Assembly (NCBI RefSeq): GCF_900115095.1
Contig: NZ_FOVH01000003.1
Location: 664,155 to 728,154, forward strand
From: Actinomadura madurae
GTDB taxonomy: Bacteria > Actinomycetota > Actinomycetes > Streptosporangiales > Streptosporangiaceae
Reading direction: 5' to 3'
DNA: 64,000 bases
The stretch's first letter is position 1. The number at the start of each line of letters is the position of its first letter. This document shows positions 7,185 through 17,077 of the stretch, one piece after another. The notes under the pieces are model-generated. The model had not been told where the DNA came from. It ran no database searches and saw only the letters and a list, made by a program, of their open reading frames with translations. Both the position numbers and the translations under genes were made by a program.

Positions 7185-8299
7185 CGCAGCTCGCCTCGGA
7201 GCGCCTCCAGCGGGATCTCGTCGCGAGCGGGCAGATCGTCGATGTCGATCTGGCCGCGCAGCATCTCGGTGACGCGCTCGGCCGACAGGCGGTGGGTCCG
7301 GTAGGCACGGATCGCGGCGGCGGCGATACCCGTCGGAATGTAAAGGGGCGTGAGTTCCTCGGTGACGCGCATGCCGCATTCGAGGTAGTCGGCCCGTGTC
7401 GGGGATCTGGAGTCGAGTGTCCGATACTCGTCGCGCGTGATCAGATCGAAAGTCTTGAGTTGGCGCAGGGTCGCGGTCCAACTCGTCCGGTACTCCGCGC
7501 TGAGGATGATGGCGGCGGGTCGTAGGTCGTGCTCCTTACGGAGGGCCCGCCAGCGCTCGCCGCACCCGACGCGGGGGAGCAGCAGATTGGCGGCGAACGC
7601 GTCGATCGCCCGTTCCGTTGTGCTGGTGTCCGCTCCCCAATCGATGGAGTACTGGTCGCCGAAGAGATGGTGTCCCAGCTCGTGGGCGAGTGTGGATCTG
7701 CGTCGTCCAGCGTCGAGGTTTCCGTTGATGAGCGCCACCCCTATGCCTTCGATCTCGACATAGGCGCCATCGCCGCCCTCGGCGCCGAGGGCAACGGAGT
7801 AGGGGTACAGGCCCACTCGTTCCGCCGTATCAGCAAGATCGTGAAGTGGGGACCCGGCGTCCACACCGAGCAACGCTCTTGCATTCGAGGCCGCCTTCTC
7901 GACATGCCACGTAGCCGCTCCTGGGGCGATGGCGCTTAGGGACCCTCTGGCGTCGTCAGGTGCAAGGACGTGGACTCTGGCCAGAACGGCCACGTCGCGT
8001 GCGAGGGCGTCCAGCATCTGATCGCACTTTGGATCACTGCGTCGTCCCTCCAGGGCCGCGCGGCGGCTGACGACGGCGGTGGGAGGGGACAGGACGAACC
8101 ACTGGAGCGGACGATCGAGGGCCTCGGCGAGGCGCACCAGTTCGAGTGAGCTGATCTGGCGTCGCCCAGCTTCGATCTTGGTGACGGCGGTCCGGTCCAG
8201 CCCGATCTCGGTGGCGAGGGCGTCCTGGCTGAGACCGAGTTCGCTCCGGGCCTCCGCGACACGTGCCCCGACCTCTCGCCAACCCCGCTCATTCGTCAT
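7181..8299 (-). CDS. XRE HTH fused to ImmA/IrrE metallopeptidase
   Basis: 372 residues from ATG 8299 (a second ATG at 8317 is possible). The N-terminal XRE HTH reads ARVAEARSELGLSQDALATEIGLDRTAVTKIEAG. The central peptidase has the zinc motif HELGHHLFGD, with a downstream Glu in STTERAIDAFAANLLLPR. ImmA/IrrE proteins cleave or displace a repressor, often their own partner, after DNA damage or induction. A C-terminal extension of about 120 residues ends at the PIN-like gene, to which it is coupled by overlap. The regulator-protease probably senses a signal and controls the PIN partner. Confidence 0.85.
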   Translation of the reverse strand: MTNERGWREVGARVAEARSELGLSQDALATEIGLDRTAVTKIEAGRRQISSLELVRLAEALDRPLQWFVLSPPTAVVSRRAALEGRRSDPKCDQMLDALARDVAVLARVHVLAPDDARGSLSAIAPGAATWHVEKAASNARALLGVDAGSPLHDLADTAERVGLYPYSVALGAEGGDGAYVEIEGIGVALINGNLDAGRRRSTLAHELGHHLFGDQYSIDWGADTSTTERAIDAFAANLLLPRVGCGERWRALRKEHDLRPAAIILSAEYRTSWTATLRQLKTFDLITRDEYRTLDSRSPTRADYLECGMRVTEELTPLYIPTGIAAAAIRAYRTHRLSAERVTEMLRGQIDIDDLPARDEIPLEALRGELR

Positions 8300-8352
8300 T
8301 GTGCCATTATCGCACATCCCAGATGAGGTGGAAGATTGCCCAGGTCGGGCTA

Positions 8353-8544
8353 GGCGGGCGCCGCCACCGGCTCGACGATGACCTTGCGGCGATCCTCCGG
8401 CGACGGGACGCGCCGCACGTAGCCCCCTCCTCCAGCCGGGTGGTCGGCCCGGTCGTCAGGCCCGTCCGGGCGGACAGCTCCCCGGGGCGCTGATGTAGCG
8501 CCGGTAGGCCGCCGAGGCCCTTCGGGTGTTGACACGTCTTCTCC
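8353..8544 (-). pseudogene. Decayed second copy of the marR gene
   Basis: Aligns with 5437-5730 of the intact marR. The block 8353-8430 is almost identical to 5437-5512. It then lacks 12 bp (a ccgg-flanked deletion) and about 95 bp of the HTH region, and a one-base loss near the 5' end breaks the frame. The GTG start and TTGACA box survive at ~8531-8541. It cannot encode a repressor. Confidence 0.8.
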
Positions 8545-8613
8545 CGATCGCCGCCAAGCTCGCTGGTGCGACATGGCCGGGAACGTCATCAAGAACGGAC
8601 CCGCCCGATCGCG
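8353..8613. repeat. Deleted copy of the marR-snoaL-HATPase intergenic block
   Basis: The left part (8353-8550) matches 5437-5746 and the right part (8550-8613) matches 6231-6292. The snoaL-like gene between them has been lost at a junction inside cccgatc/gccgccaag. The order of the matches shows this is a shortened copy of the 5.4-6.3 kb region. Confidence 0.8.
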
Positions 8614-9038
8614 CAGCACGCCCACACCCATTTGCCGGACGGCCGCGTCGCGGTGACCCCGCACTCCGACGCCAGCGCCTGGACGATGACCAGACCGCGC
8701 CCGCCCATCCCGGCGACATGTCCGGGCTCCAGCGCCAGCGGGTCGGGAACGATGTCGTCCACCGTCAGCTCGACGACCGGCCGGGCCGCCGGCCGCTCGT
8801 CGGAGGAGTCCCAGACCCCGATGAACAGGCCGCGGGGCTCCCTGGCGAACCTGATCCGGATCTCCCGCTCCGGCGTCGCCTGGCACGCGTTCACGATCAA
8901 CTCGCCCGCCACCAGCAACACATCACCGGCCACCTCCTCCAACCCCCACGCGTCCAGCCGCATCCCGATCCGCTGCCGCATTTCCCCGGCCACCGTCCCC
9001 GCCGCCAGGCATGAATAGTCCAGCTCATTCGAATTCAT
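8589..9038 (-). CDS. HATPase (RsbW/SpoIIAB-like) ATP-binding protein
   Basis: 149 residues from ATG 9038 (MNSNELDYSC); upstream in-frame codons overlap the divergent regulator's promoter. It shows the GHKL Bergerat pattern: VLLVAGELIVNAC (N box), IGVWDSSDERP (G1) and HVAGMGGRGLVIVQAL (G2). The family includes anti-sigma kinases. In actinomycetes these short forms sit beside XRE/DUF397 pairs, as here (divergent XRE at 9179), and probably form one regulatory unit. The substrate is unknown. Confidence 0.85.
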   Translation of the reverse strand: MNSNELDYSCLAAGTVAGEMRQRIGMRLDAWGLEEVAGDVLLVAGELIVNACQATPEREIRIRFAREPRGLFIGVWDSSDERPAARPVVELTVDDIVPDPLALEPGHVAGMGGRGLVIVQALASECGVTATRPSGKWVWACCAIGRVRS

Positions 9039-9178
9039 GGCTCTTGTCCCATTTTGAACGCCCATCCCCACCCGCCTTTCCTCTCGATCCGCGGGACAAG
9101 AGTCGCGCTGTACGGATATTTTGTCGCTGTTCCCCGGAACATCATCAACAGCGTGGAACAAAGGTCCGGAGGTTGAAT

Positions 9179-9994
9179 ATGGACGGCCGCTTCAGGGAAT
9201 CTCCCGACCCGATGGAGTCCATGTGGGCCTGGCTGGCCTACGACCTGCGCTTTTACCGCCTCAAGCACGGCCTGTCCGGCGACCGTTTCGGCCGGATCAT
9301 CGGCGTCGTCCGCTCGACTGTTTCCAGGATGGAATCGGGCGAACTCAAGATCGACGAAAAGCAAGCCATGGCCTTGGACACCCACTTCAACACCGGCGGG
9401 CACTTCCTACGGCTGCTGACCTATGCCGAGCTCGGCCACGACCCGGACTGGCAGAAGCAGTACGAGATCTTCGAGGCCCGTGCCGCGATGATTCGCATGT
9501 ACAACGGCCAGTTGGTGCCGGCGCTATTCCAGACTTCGGCCTACGCGCGGGCGCTCCTGGTCTCAGGGCGGTGGCCCGACATCGAGGGAGCGATCGCGGC
9601 GCGCTTGGCGAGACAGGAACTCGTCGCTCGCCCGGACCCGCCGGACCTCTGGGTGCTCTTGGCTGAGAGCGTGGTCGACTGGCCGGTGGGCGGACCGGAG
9701 ATCATGCGAGAGCAGAATGCTCATCTTCTGGAGGCGTCCGAGCTTCCCAACGTGACACTGCGCGTCGTCCCTAAGTCGGCAGGCGCCCACCAAGGGCTCG
9801 ACGGATCATTCAGGGTCATTCGGCTGCCCGAGCGGGATGTTGCTTTTGTGGAAGCTCCGGGCGGCGGGCGGCTCATCCTCGGGACCGCTGAGGTGCAGGC
9901 GTACGGAGTAAGGTTTGACCGAATTGCCGCAGAGGCCCTGACTCCCGGCGCCTCGCGCGACTTGATCAAGCGGATCATGGAGGACATGGCATGA
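9179..9994 (+). CDS. XRE regulator with DUF5753 ligand/partner domain
   Basis: 271 residues from ATG 9179, preceded by ggagg (9168-9172). The HTH reads FYRLKHGLSGDRFGRIIGVVRSTVSRMESGELK (residues ~25-60). The rest is a DUF5753 domain (GQLVPALFQTSAYARALLVSG..., then LPNVTLRVVPKSAGAHQGLDGSF). It is divergent from the HATPase and overlaps the DUF397 start by ATGA. Relatives act in differentiation and antibiotic control; the direct targets here are unknown. Confidence 0.9.
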   Translation: MDGRFRESPDPMESMWAWLAYDLRFYRLKHGLSGDRFGRIIGVVRSTVSRMESGELKIDEKQAMALDTHFNTGGHFLRLLTYAELGHDPDWQKQYEIFEARAAMIRMYNGQLVPALFQTSAYARALLVSGRWPDIEGAIAARLARQELVARPDPPDLWVLLAESVVDWPVGGPEIMREQNAHLLEASELPNVTLRVVPKSAGAHQGLDGSFRVIRLPERDVAFVEAPGGGRLILGTAEVQAYGVRFDRIAAEALTPGASRDLIKRIMEDMA

Positions 9995-10185
9995 GGTCAC
10001 CCGAATGGCGCAAGAGCAGTCGGTCCACCGAAGGAACGACGGGTGACTGTGTTGAGGTGGCTCGGCTCTCTGGCGGTGTCGGGGTGCGGGACAGCAAGGC
10101 GCCGGGTGCTGGTCACCTGCTGCTGTCCCGGCGCGGCTTCGCCGACCTGATGGCCCGGTTCAAACAGGACGCGGCCGGCGAGTAG
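9991..10185 (+). CDS. DUF397 small protein (second copy)
   Basis: 64 residues, ATG overlapping the XRE stop. MRSPEWRKSSRSTEGTTGDCVEVARLSGGVGVRDSK is a standard DUF397. From codon 19 on it is nearly identical at DNA level to the gene at 6449, while the first 18 codons differ, pointing to gene conversion or recent recombination between the copies. It probably functions with the regulator at 9179. Confidence 0.88.
   Translation: MRSPEWRKSSRSTEGTTGDCVEVARLSGGVGVRDSKAPGAGHLLLSRRGFADLMARFKQDAAGE
10045..10185 (+). repeat. 141-bp near-identical repeat, copy 2
   Basis: Partner of 6497-6637, two mismatches, direct orientation, about 3.5 kb apart. The ImmA-PIN pair and the HATPase/XRE genes lie between the copies, so recombination here would delete or amplify them. 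Confidence 0.9.
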
Positions 10186-10209
10186 ACCAGCTGGTGACGC
10201 GATCCCTGC

Positions 10210-10782
10210 TCAACCTTCTTGGAAGGTCACGTAGTCGGCGGGGACCAGGTGTGGGGGGTTGGCGGCCTGGGTGGCGTAGGGCTCTATCAGGCGGAACATG
10301 TCGAAGAGGATGATCGGGACCTCGCGGCCAAGGACCTTCTTCACCAGGCCTGTCGCGTGCAGGTGCTTCGCGGCGTCTATACAGAGGTCGTCGAAGTGGG
10401 CGCAGAGGCGTTCGTCCTCGTCCTCATTCCAGAGGCCCAGGCGCTTGACCTCCTCCAGGTAGAGGGCCGTGCCCTCCGGGTCGGCCGGGTGGTGTCCGGC
10501 CGGCGGCGACTCCTCCAGGAGCATGTAGGCGTAGTTCCAGCGGACTTCGAGGGGGTCGGCGGACGAGCCTTCGAGGTTCTGCCGGACGTTCGTCTCGGTG
10601 TTGTAGCCGATGGCCATGTACGGGTCGTACGGGTAGTCCCAGAGTTCGTGGACGGTCGAGTACTCGCCGTGCGAGATGCGGAGCGAGATGACGTAGATGT
10701 CGGGGCGGAGGGCCTCGGGGAAGCCGAGCACCGCCTGCTCGGCGGCACGGCGCATGTGCTGCTGGAGGGTCATGGGCCTCAT
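10210..10782 (-). CDS. Unknown protein coupled to the cyclase-like/TPR protein
   Basis: 190 residues from ATG 10782, overlapping the previous stop as ATGA; a second ATG at 10773 is possible. I do not recognise a family with confidence. It is soluble-looking, acidic and rich in Tyr/Trp, with conserved-looking stretches ISLRISHGEYSTVHELWDYPYDPY and a C-terminal alpha-helical half. Tight overlap indicates it is made with the cyclase-like/TPR protein and likely binds or is controlled by it. Confidence 0.7.
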   Translation of the reverse strand: MRPMTLQQHMRRAAEQAVLGFPEALRPDIYVISLRISHGEYSTVHELWDYPYDPYMAIGYNTETNVRQNLEGSSADPLEVRWNYAYMLLEESPPAGHHPADPEGTALYLEEVKRLGLWNEDEDERLCAHFDDLCIDAAKHLHATGLVKKVLGREVPIILFDMFRLIEPYATQAANPPHLVPADYVTFQEG

Positions 10783-12599
10783 GATCGCGGATCCAGCGAG
10801 CGGAGTCGGGCGAGGACGCCGGCGGTCTGCGGGGTCTGGAGGTCCTCGAAGACGGCGAGGGCGCGCATCCAGCAGTCGCGGGCGGCGTCCTCGCGGCCGA
10901 GGTGCAGGTGGGCCTGGCCGAGGTTGTAGAGGGTCTCCCCCTGGCCGGGACGGTCCCCGATCTCGCGGAACACGTCCAGCGCCTCCCGGTAGCACGTCAC
11001 CGCCTGGTCGAAGTCGTGCAGGCCGTGGTGGGCGTAGCCGAGGCCGTGCAAGGACCAGCCTTCGGAACGGCGGTCGGTCTTCACGGCGACGGGGTGGGCC
11101 TTCTGGAAGCAGGCGAGGGAGGCGTCGAAGTCGCTGAGGCCGGCGTGCGCGTAGCCGAGAGCGATGAGGGCGAGACCGGTGTTGCGGCGGTCGCCGGCCG
11201 CCGAGGCCAGCCGCAGGGACCGGCGGTGATGGACGATCGCCTCGTGGTGCCGCTGGAGGCGGCGGCAGGTGTGGCCGAGGCCGTGCAGCGCCCACGCCTC
11301 GCCCCGGGGGTCGCCGAGCCGCGCGAACACCTCGCACGCGGCGGTGAAGAACCCGGCGGACTCCTCGAACCGCCACTGGCTCTGGCTGGCGTAGCCGAGG
11401 CCGGCGAGGGCGTAGCCGATGCCGCGGTCGTCGCCGAGGACGCGGGCGGAGGTGAGGCCGGTGCGCAGCGTCTTGATCCAGTCCGTCCACGGGCTGCGGA
11501 AGAAGAAGAACGTCCAGAGGGCGAGCGGGAGCCGCCAGGCGATGTCGTGGTGGCCCTCGTCCGCGGCGACCCGGGCGGCGGCGATCAGGTTGAGCCGCTC
11601 GGTCTCGCACCAGCCTCGGGCCTCCCCGGCGGAGGCGAAGGAGAGCGGGCGGCACGGCTCGTCCGGCAGCGTCAGTGCCGGGGTGATGCGCTCCGGGCAG
11701 AGCAGCCGGCGCGCGTTGTCGGCGGTGCCGAGGTACCAGGCGAGGACGCGGCGGAGGGCGGCGGTGCGCTCCTCACCGGCCGGTCCGTCGCCGAGGGTCC
11801 CGACGCGGTAGCGGCCTTCGGCGCACTCCTCCAGGTGGAGGCGGCCGAGCAGCGCGGCGGCCTCCTCGTCGGAGACGGCGAGGAGGGCGGCCGCGGCCGG
11901 GACGGAGATCTCGCCGCCCGGGTGCAGGGCGAGGAGCCGCGGGACGCGGCCGGTGTCGGCGCGCGTGTCCGGCAGCCGGATCCAGCCGCGCGTCCGGGTC
12001 TCCTTGACCGAGACGGCCACCTCGCGGAAGGAGGCGGCGGCGCACGCCGGGCTCTGCCGGACGACCTCCTGGTAGAACCAGTCGGACGCGATCAGCGCCA
12101 GGGTGCCGGGGCAGTCGCGCAGCGCCTGCTTGAGCGGGGCGGCCTCCAGCAGCCGGAACGTGGTGATGATCGATTTTCCGGCGACGCCGTTCCCGTCGTA
12201 GAGGACCTCCCCGGCGTGGACGGCGGCGCGGATCCTGATCCGGGCGCCCGGGGGCGCGCCGCCGTTGTGCCGGCCGAGCACGGCCGCGAGCGCCGCCGGG
12301 AACGCGCCGGCGAGCCGCTCCTTCGGCACGTCTGGCCCGACGAGGATCATGGCGCCGTCGCCGCGGTCCTCGCAGTAGCAGGACTCCGACGGGATGCCGG
12401 ACTCGACCAGGGCCTCCTGTAAGGCCTGGTAGAGCCCGGCGCGGGAGACGAGCTGGTCCCAGTTCGCCCGGCCGCCGAAGGCCTCGATGTCGACGCAGAG
12501 GATCGACCGGTGGACCGCCAGCGACGACAACGACCGTGCTTGCATCTGCCGATGCAGATGCACACCCCTATGCACGTGCATGGCGGGATGGTAGTGCAA
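10779..12599 (-). CDS. Nucleotidyl-cyclase-like domain fused to TPR repeats
   Basis: 606 residues if translation begins at TTG 12599, which has gaggtg at RBS distance; ATGs at 12581 and 12545 are alternatives, and the His-rich first 20 residues may not be coding. Residues ~30-200 resemble a class III cyclase/GGDEF-like fold: SILCVDIEAFG and CYCEDRGDGAMILV keep both metal-binding Asp positions. A winged-helix-like segment follows, then at least six TPR units from ~340 (GYALAGLGYASQSQWRFEESAGFF, GEAWALHGLGHTCRRLQRHHEAI, and so on). The layout resembles actinobacterial signalling or defence proteins in which a cyclase-like sensor feeds a TPR scaffold. Catalysis is unproven. Confidence 0.75.
   Translation of the reverse strand: MHYHPAMHVHRGVHLHRQMQARSLSSLAVHRSILCVDIEAFGGRANWDQLVSRAGLYQALQEALVESGIPSESCYCEDRGDGAMILVGPDVPKERLAGAFPAALAAVLGRHNGGAPPGARIRIRAAVHAGEVLYDGNGVAGKSIITTFRLLEAAPLKQALRDCPGTLALIASDWFYQEVVRQSPACAAASFREVAVSVKETRTRGWIRLPDTRADTGRVPRLLALHPGGEISVPAAAALLAVSDEEAAALLGRLHLEECAEGRYRVGTLGDGPAGEERTAALRRVLAWYLGTADNARRLLCPERITPALTLPDEPCRPLSFASAGEARGWCETERLNLIAAARVAADEGHHDIAWRLPLALWTFFFFRSPWTDWIKTLRTGLTSARVLGDDRGIGYALAGLGYASQSQWRFEESAGFFTAACEVFARLGDPRGEAWALHGLGHTCRRLQRHHEAIVHHRRSLRLASAAGDRRNTGLALIALGYAHAGLSDFDASLACFQKAHPVAVKTDRRSEGWSLHGLGYAHHGLHDFDQAVTCYREALDVFREIGDRPGQGETLYNLGQAHLHLGREDAARDCWMRALAVFEDLQTPQTAGVLARLRSLDPRS
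12541..12580. promoter_or_regulatory. Nested dyads at the start of the cyclase-like/TPR gene
   Basis: tgcatctg and cagatgca form an 8-bp inverted repeat (12541-12548/12555-12562), followed by the perfect palindrome tgcacgtgca (12571-12580). If translation really starts downstream of 12545 this is an operator; if at 12599 it is coding. Weak evidence either way. Confidence 0.3.
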
Positions 12600-12644
12600 G
12601 ATCGCACCTCGCCGAAGGCGTTGTGCGCACGTGCGAGCACCCGA

Positions 12645-13391
12645 TCAGGCGGCCAGCAGATCCCGCAGGAGGCGTTCCCGGATGCCGGCGTCCTCGCCCT
12701 CCGGGAGGTGCCACGGGCAGGCGACGCTCAGCGCGGCGACGCGGCCCGTGGCCATGATCCGGCGGACGGACTCGACGACCGTGTCGCGGGAGGGGCCGCC
12801 GCCGACCGGGAACTTGAGTCCGGGCAGGTCACCGGCGTCGATCACGTCCACGTCGACGTGCAGGACGATCGGCCCGGCGGGAAGGTCCACGTCCTCCACG
12901 CCGCAGCGCCGCACCTTCGACGACGCCAGGAAGTCCGCCTCCGCCGGGTCGAGGTCGCGGGCGTCCACCAGGACGGCGCGCTCCTCCGGCAGCGGGCGCA
13001 GCCCCAGCCGGTCGGCCAGAAGGCCGGAATCGGCCCCGAGGATCTGCCGCAGCGGCATCCCGCCGATGTAACCGGACGTCGAGCTCCGCACCGTGTGGAC
13101 GTCCCCGTGCGCGTCGAACCAGACGATGGACGCGTCCACCCCGGCCTTCTGCACGCCCGCGAGGACCGCCTCGGCGGTCAGGCAGTCGCCCGACACCACC
13201 AGCGGCCGCGAACCCCCGCCGACCTGGTCGGCGACCTCGGCCGAGACCAGCTCGAACAGCGCGCCGATCCGCTGCCACACGTCGCCGTCCGGCAATTCCC
13301 GCGTGACCGGGATGACGTCCGGGCCGGGCACCGGGAAGGAGGAGTCGGGAAGTCGCTCGTCCTGGTGGTACGGCACCAAAGTGATGGTCAT
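12645..13391 (-). CDS. Arginase/agmatinase-fold protein (arginase family)
   Basis: 248 residues from ATG 13391. The ureohydrolase metal motifs are present as DAHGDVHT and HVDVDVIDAGDLPG, and SVACPWHLPEGEDA sits where the substrate Glu is expected. The first Mn-ligand motif, usually GGDH, reads SGDC here, so one ligand is Cys instead of His. Relatives of this kind are common in actinomycetes as an 'arginase family protein' of unproven substrate. It may hydrolyse a guanidino or formimino compound, but true arginase activity should not be assumed. It stands alone, upstream of the second sdh terminator. Confidence 0.8.
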   Translation of the reverse strand: MTITLVPYHQDERLPDSSFPVPGPDVIPVTRELPDGDVWQRIGALFELVSAEVADQVGGGSRPLVVSGDCLTAEAVLAGVQKAGVDASIVWFDAHGDVHTVRSSTSGYIGGMPLRQILGADSGLLADRLGLRPLPEERAVLVDARDLDPAEADFLASSKVRRCGVEDVDLPAGPIVLHVDVDVIDAGDLPGLKFPVGGGPSRDTVVESVRRIMATGRVAALSVACPWHLPEGEDAGIRERLLRDLLAA

Positions 13392-13406
13392 GCCGCCAAC
13401 AGTAGA

Positions 13407-13436
13407 AGGCCCCGCCCGGTATTCCGAGCGGGGCCT
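13407..13436 (-). terminator. Terminator of the second sdh operon
   Basis: Perfect 9-bp inverted repeat (13407-13415/13428-13436), 12-nt loop, 11 bp beyond the sdhB stop on the minus strand, followed by ttctactg on that strand. Confidence 0.65.
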
Positions 13437-13447
13437 GGAACAGGGGG

Positions 13448-14200
13448 TCAGCGCTTCCTGCCGCCCGCGGTCGCCTTCAGGTAGTCGTGGTTCAGGCGGC
13501 CGATGACGTCCAGCGGGATGCCCTTCGGGCAGGCGGCGGTGCACTCGCCGGTGTTGGTGCAGCCCCCGAAGCCCTCCTCGTCGTGGGTCTCCAGCATGGA
13601 CACGACCCGGTCCCAGCGCTCCGGCTGGCCCTGCGGCATCAGCCCGAGGTGGGTGACCTTCGCGCCGAGGAACAGCGCGGCGGAGCCGTTCGGGCAGGCC
13701 GCGACGCACGCGCCGCAGCCGATGCACTCGGCGGCCTCGAACGCGCGGTCGGCGTCCGGCTTCGGGACGGGCGTCGAGTGCGCCTCGGGCGCGGTGCCGG
13801 TCGGGGCGGTGATGTAGCCGCCCGCCTGGATCATCCGGTCGAACGCCGACCGGTCGACCACCAGGTCCTTGACCACGGGGAACGCCTTGGCACGCCACGG
13901 CTCGACGTCGATGACCTCGCCGTCCTCGAACTTGCGCATGTGGAGCTGGCACGTGGTGGTGGCCCGCTCCGGGCCGTGCGGGGTGCCGTTGATGACCAGC
14001 GAGCACATGCCGCAGATGCCCTCGCGGCAGTCGTGGTCGAACGCGACCGGCTCCTCGCCGGACGCGATGAGCTTCTCGTTGAGGACGTCCAGCATCTCCA
14101 GGAACGAGGCGTCGGGGGAGACGTCGTCGAGCTTGTACTCGACCATCCGCCCCTTGTCCTGGGGGCCGCTCTGGCGCCAGACGCGCAGTGTGAGCTTCAT
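13448..14200 (-). CDS. sdhB: Succinate dehydrogenase iron-sulfur subunit (second complex)
   Basis: 250 residues from ATG 14200. [19 protein letters not shown] binds the [2Fe-2S] cluster, [19 protein letters not shown] and [20 protein letters not shown] bind the other two. It resembles B-type succinate:quinone reductases (Bacillus/Corynebacterium type), with a longer C-terminal linker than the subunit at 2474. Last gene of an sdhC-sdhA-sdhB operon, 20 bp after sdhA and followed by a terminator. Confidence 0.94.
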   Translation of the reverse strand: MKLTLRVWRQSGPQDKGRMVEYKLDDVSPDASFLEMLDVLNEKLIASGEEPVAFDHDCREGICGMCSLVINGTPHGPERATTTCQLHMRKFEDGEVIDVEPWRAKAFPVVKDLVVDRSAFDRMIQAGGYITAPTGTAPEAHSTPVPKPDADRAFEAAECIGCGACVAACPNGSAALFLGAKVTHLGLMPQGQPERWDRVVSMLETHDEEGFGGCTNTGECTAACPKGIPLDVIGRLNHDYLKATAGGRKR

Positions 14201-14220
14201 GATTACCTGTACGACCTCTG

Positions 14221-16158
<1,938 letters not shown>

Positions 16159-16160
16159 GT

Positions 16161-16859
16161 TCAGCTCACCCATCCGAAGGTGATGGAAAGGGGGACCGAG
16201 ATGAAGCCGAGCGTCACCAGCGCGGCGACCGTCCCGGCGAGGCTCCGCAGGGCGCGCTCGCTGCGCGGGGTCCGCAGCCCGAGCGTCTGGAACGCGCTCC
16301 AGACGCCGTGGTGGAGGTGCAGCCCGACGAGCAGGACGGCGACGACGTACCAGACGGTGATGTACCAGCGGGACGGGTCGAAGTCGGCGACCATCCGCTC
16401 GTACGGGGTGGCGTCGCCGCCCTTGGGGTTCACGACGAAGAACGTGAGGTCCAGGAGGTGCCAGACGATGTACACGGCGATGATGACGCCGCCGTACCTC
16501 ATCGTCCGGGTGGCATAGCCCTGCGCGTGCGACTTCTTCTTCGACCGGTACTTGACGGGACGGGCGGCGGAGGCGCGGCGCGCGAGCGACACCGCCGACC
16601 ACATGTGCAGGACGACCGACGCCCCGAGCACGACCTCGATGAGCGTCAGCACCGTACGGTGCGGCACCGCGGGCTCGCCCATCGTGCGCAGCCAGTGCGC
16701 GTAGTGGTTGAAGTCCTCCGCCCCGAGGAAGATCTTCAGGTTCCCGATCATGTGCAGGATCAGGTACAGCACGAGCACGCCGCCGGTCACCGCCATGACG
16801 GCCTTCTTGCCGACGGTGGATCGGTAGATCGCAGGTATCGCTATAGCCACGGCCTGCAC
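16161..16859 (-). CDS. sdhC: Succinate dehydrogenase cytochrome b subunit (second complex)
   Basis: 232 residues from GTG 16859 (GTG at 16850 also possible). Five hydrophobic segments are seen: [83 protein letters not shown] and [20 protein letters not shown]. His residues in [23 protein letters not shown] and [11 protein letters not shown] are the expected ligands of two haems b. This is the single-subunit B-type anchor, unlike the anchor of the first complex. First gene of its operon. Confidence 0.92.
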   Translation of the reverse strand: MQAVAIAIPAIYRSTVGKKAVMAVTGGVLVLYLILHMIGNLKIFLGAEDFNHYAHWLRTMGEPAVPHRTVLTLIEVVLGASVVLHMWSAVSLARRASAARPVKYRSKKKSHAQGYATRTMRYGGVIIAVYIVWHLLDLTFFVVNPKGGDATPYERMVADFDPSRWYITVWYVVAVLLVGLHLHHGVWSAFQTLGLRTPRSERALRSLAGTVAALVTLGFISVPLSITFGWVS

Positions 16860-17077
16860 GCTATGTCCGGTTCGGCGATTCTTTCCAAGTCACCAGGACA
16901 CTCGTTGCGATAGCCGCAGGCTATGCACACAAGCAGGCCGGGGCTTGTGGCCGTTCCGTGACGTCTGCCCAGGTGAGAGACTTCACAGGCGGTGCGGGAA
17001 CCCTCCCGGACAGTGATCCAGAAGACATTGACGGAGGTCGGCGGCGTGTGGTCGGCAGGTGTGCCGGGGCCGCCGGG
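16860..17077 (-). promoter_or_regulatory. sdhCAB upstream region with a perfect dyad
   Basis: No gene is seen. At 16910-16924, atagcc and ggctat flank gca, a perfect 6-bp dyad about 50 bp upstream of the sdhC start; a partial relative, ctatag, occurs at the coding start. It is a candidate operator for sdh control. No Rex- or DtxR-like consensus was recognised. Confidence 0.4.

Noticed and set aside
8340..8620. Possible attachment site of an integrative element at the marR relic
   Set aside because: The duplication is explained by a shared gene block, and no integrase or tRNA end is nearby.
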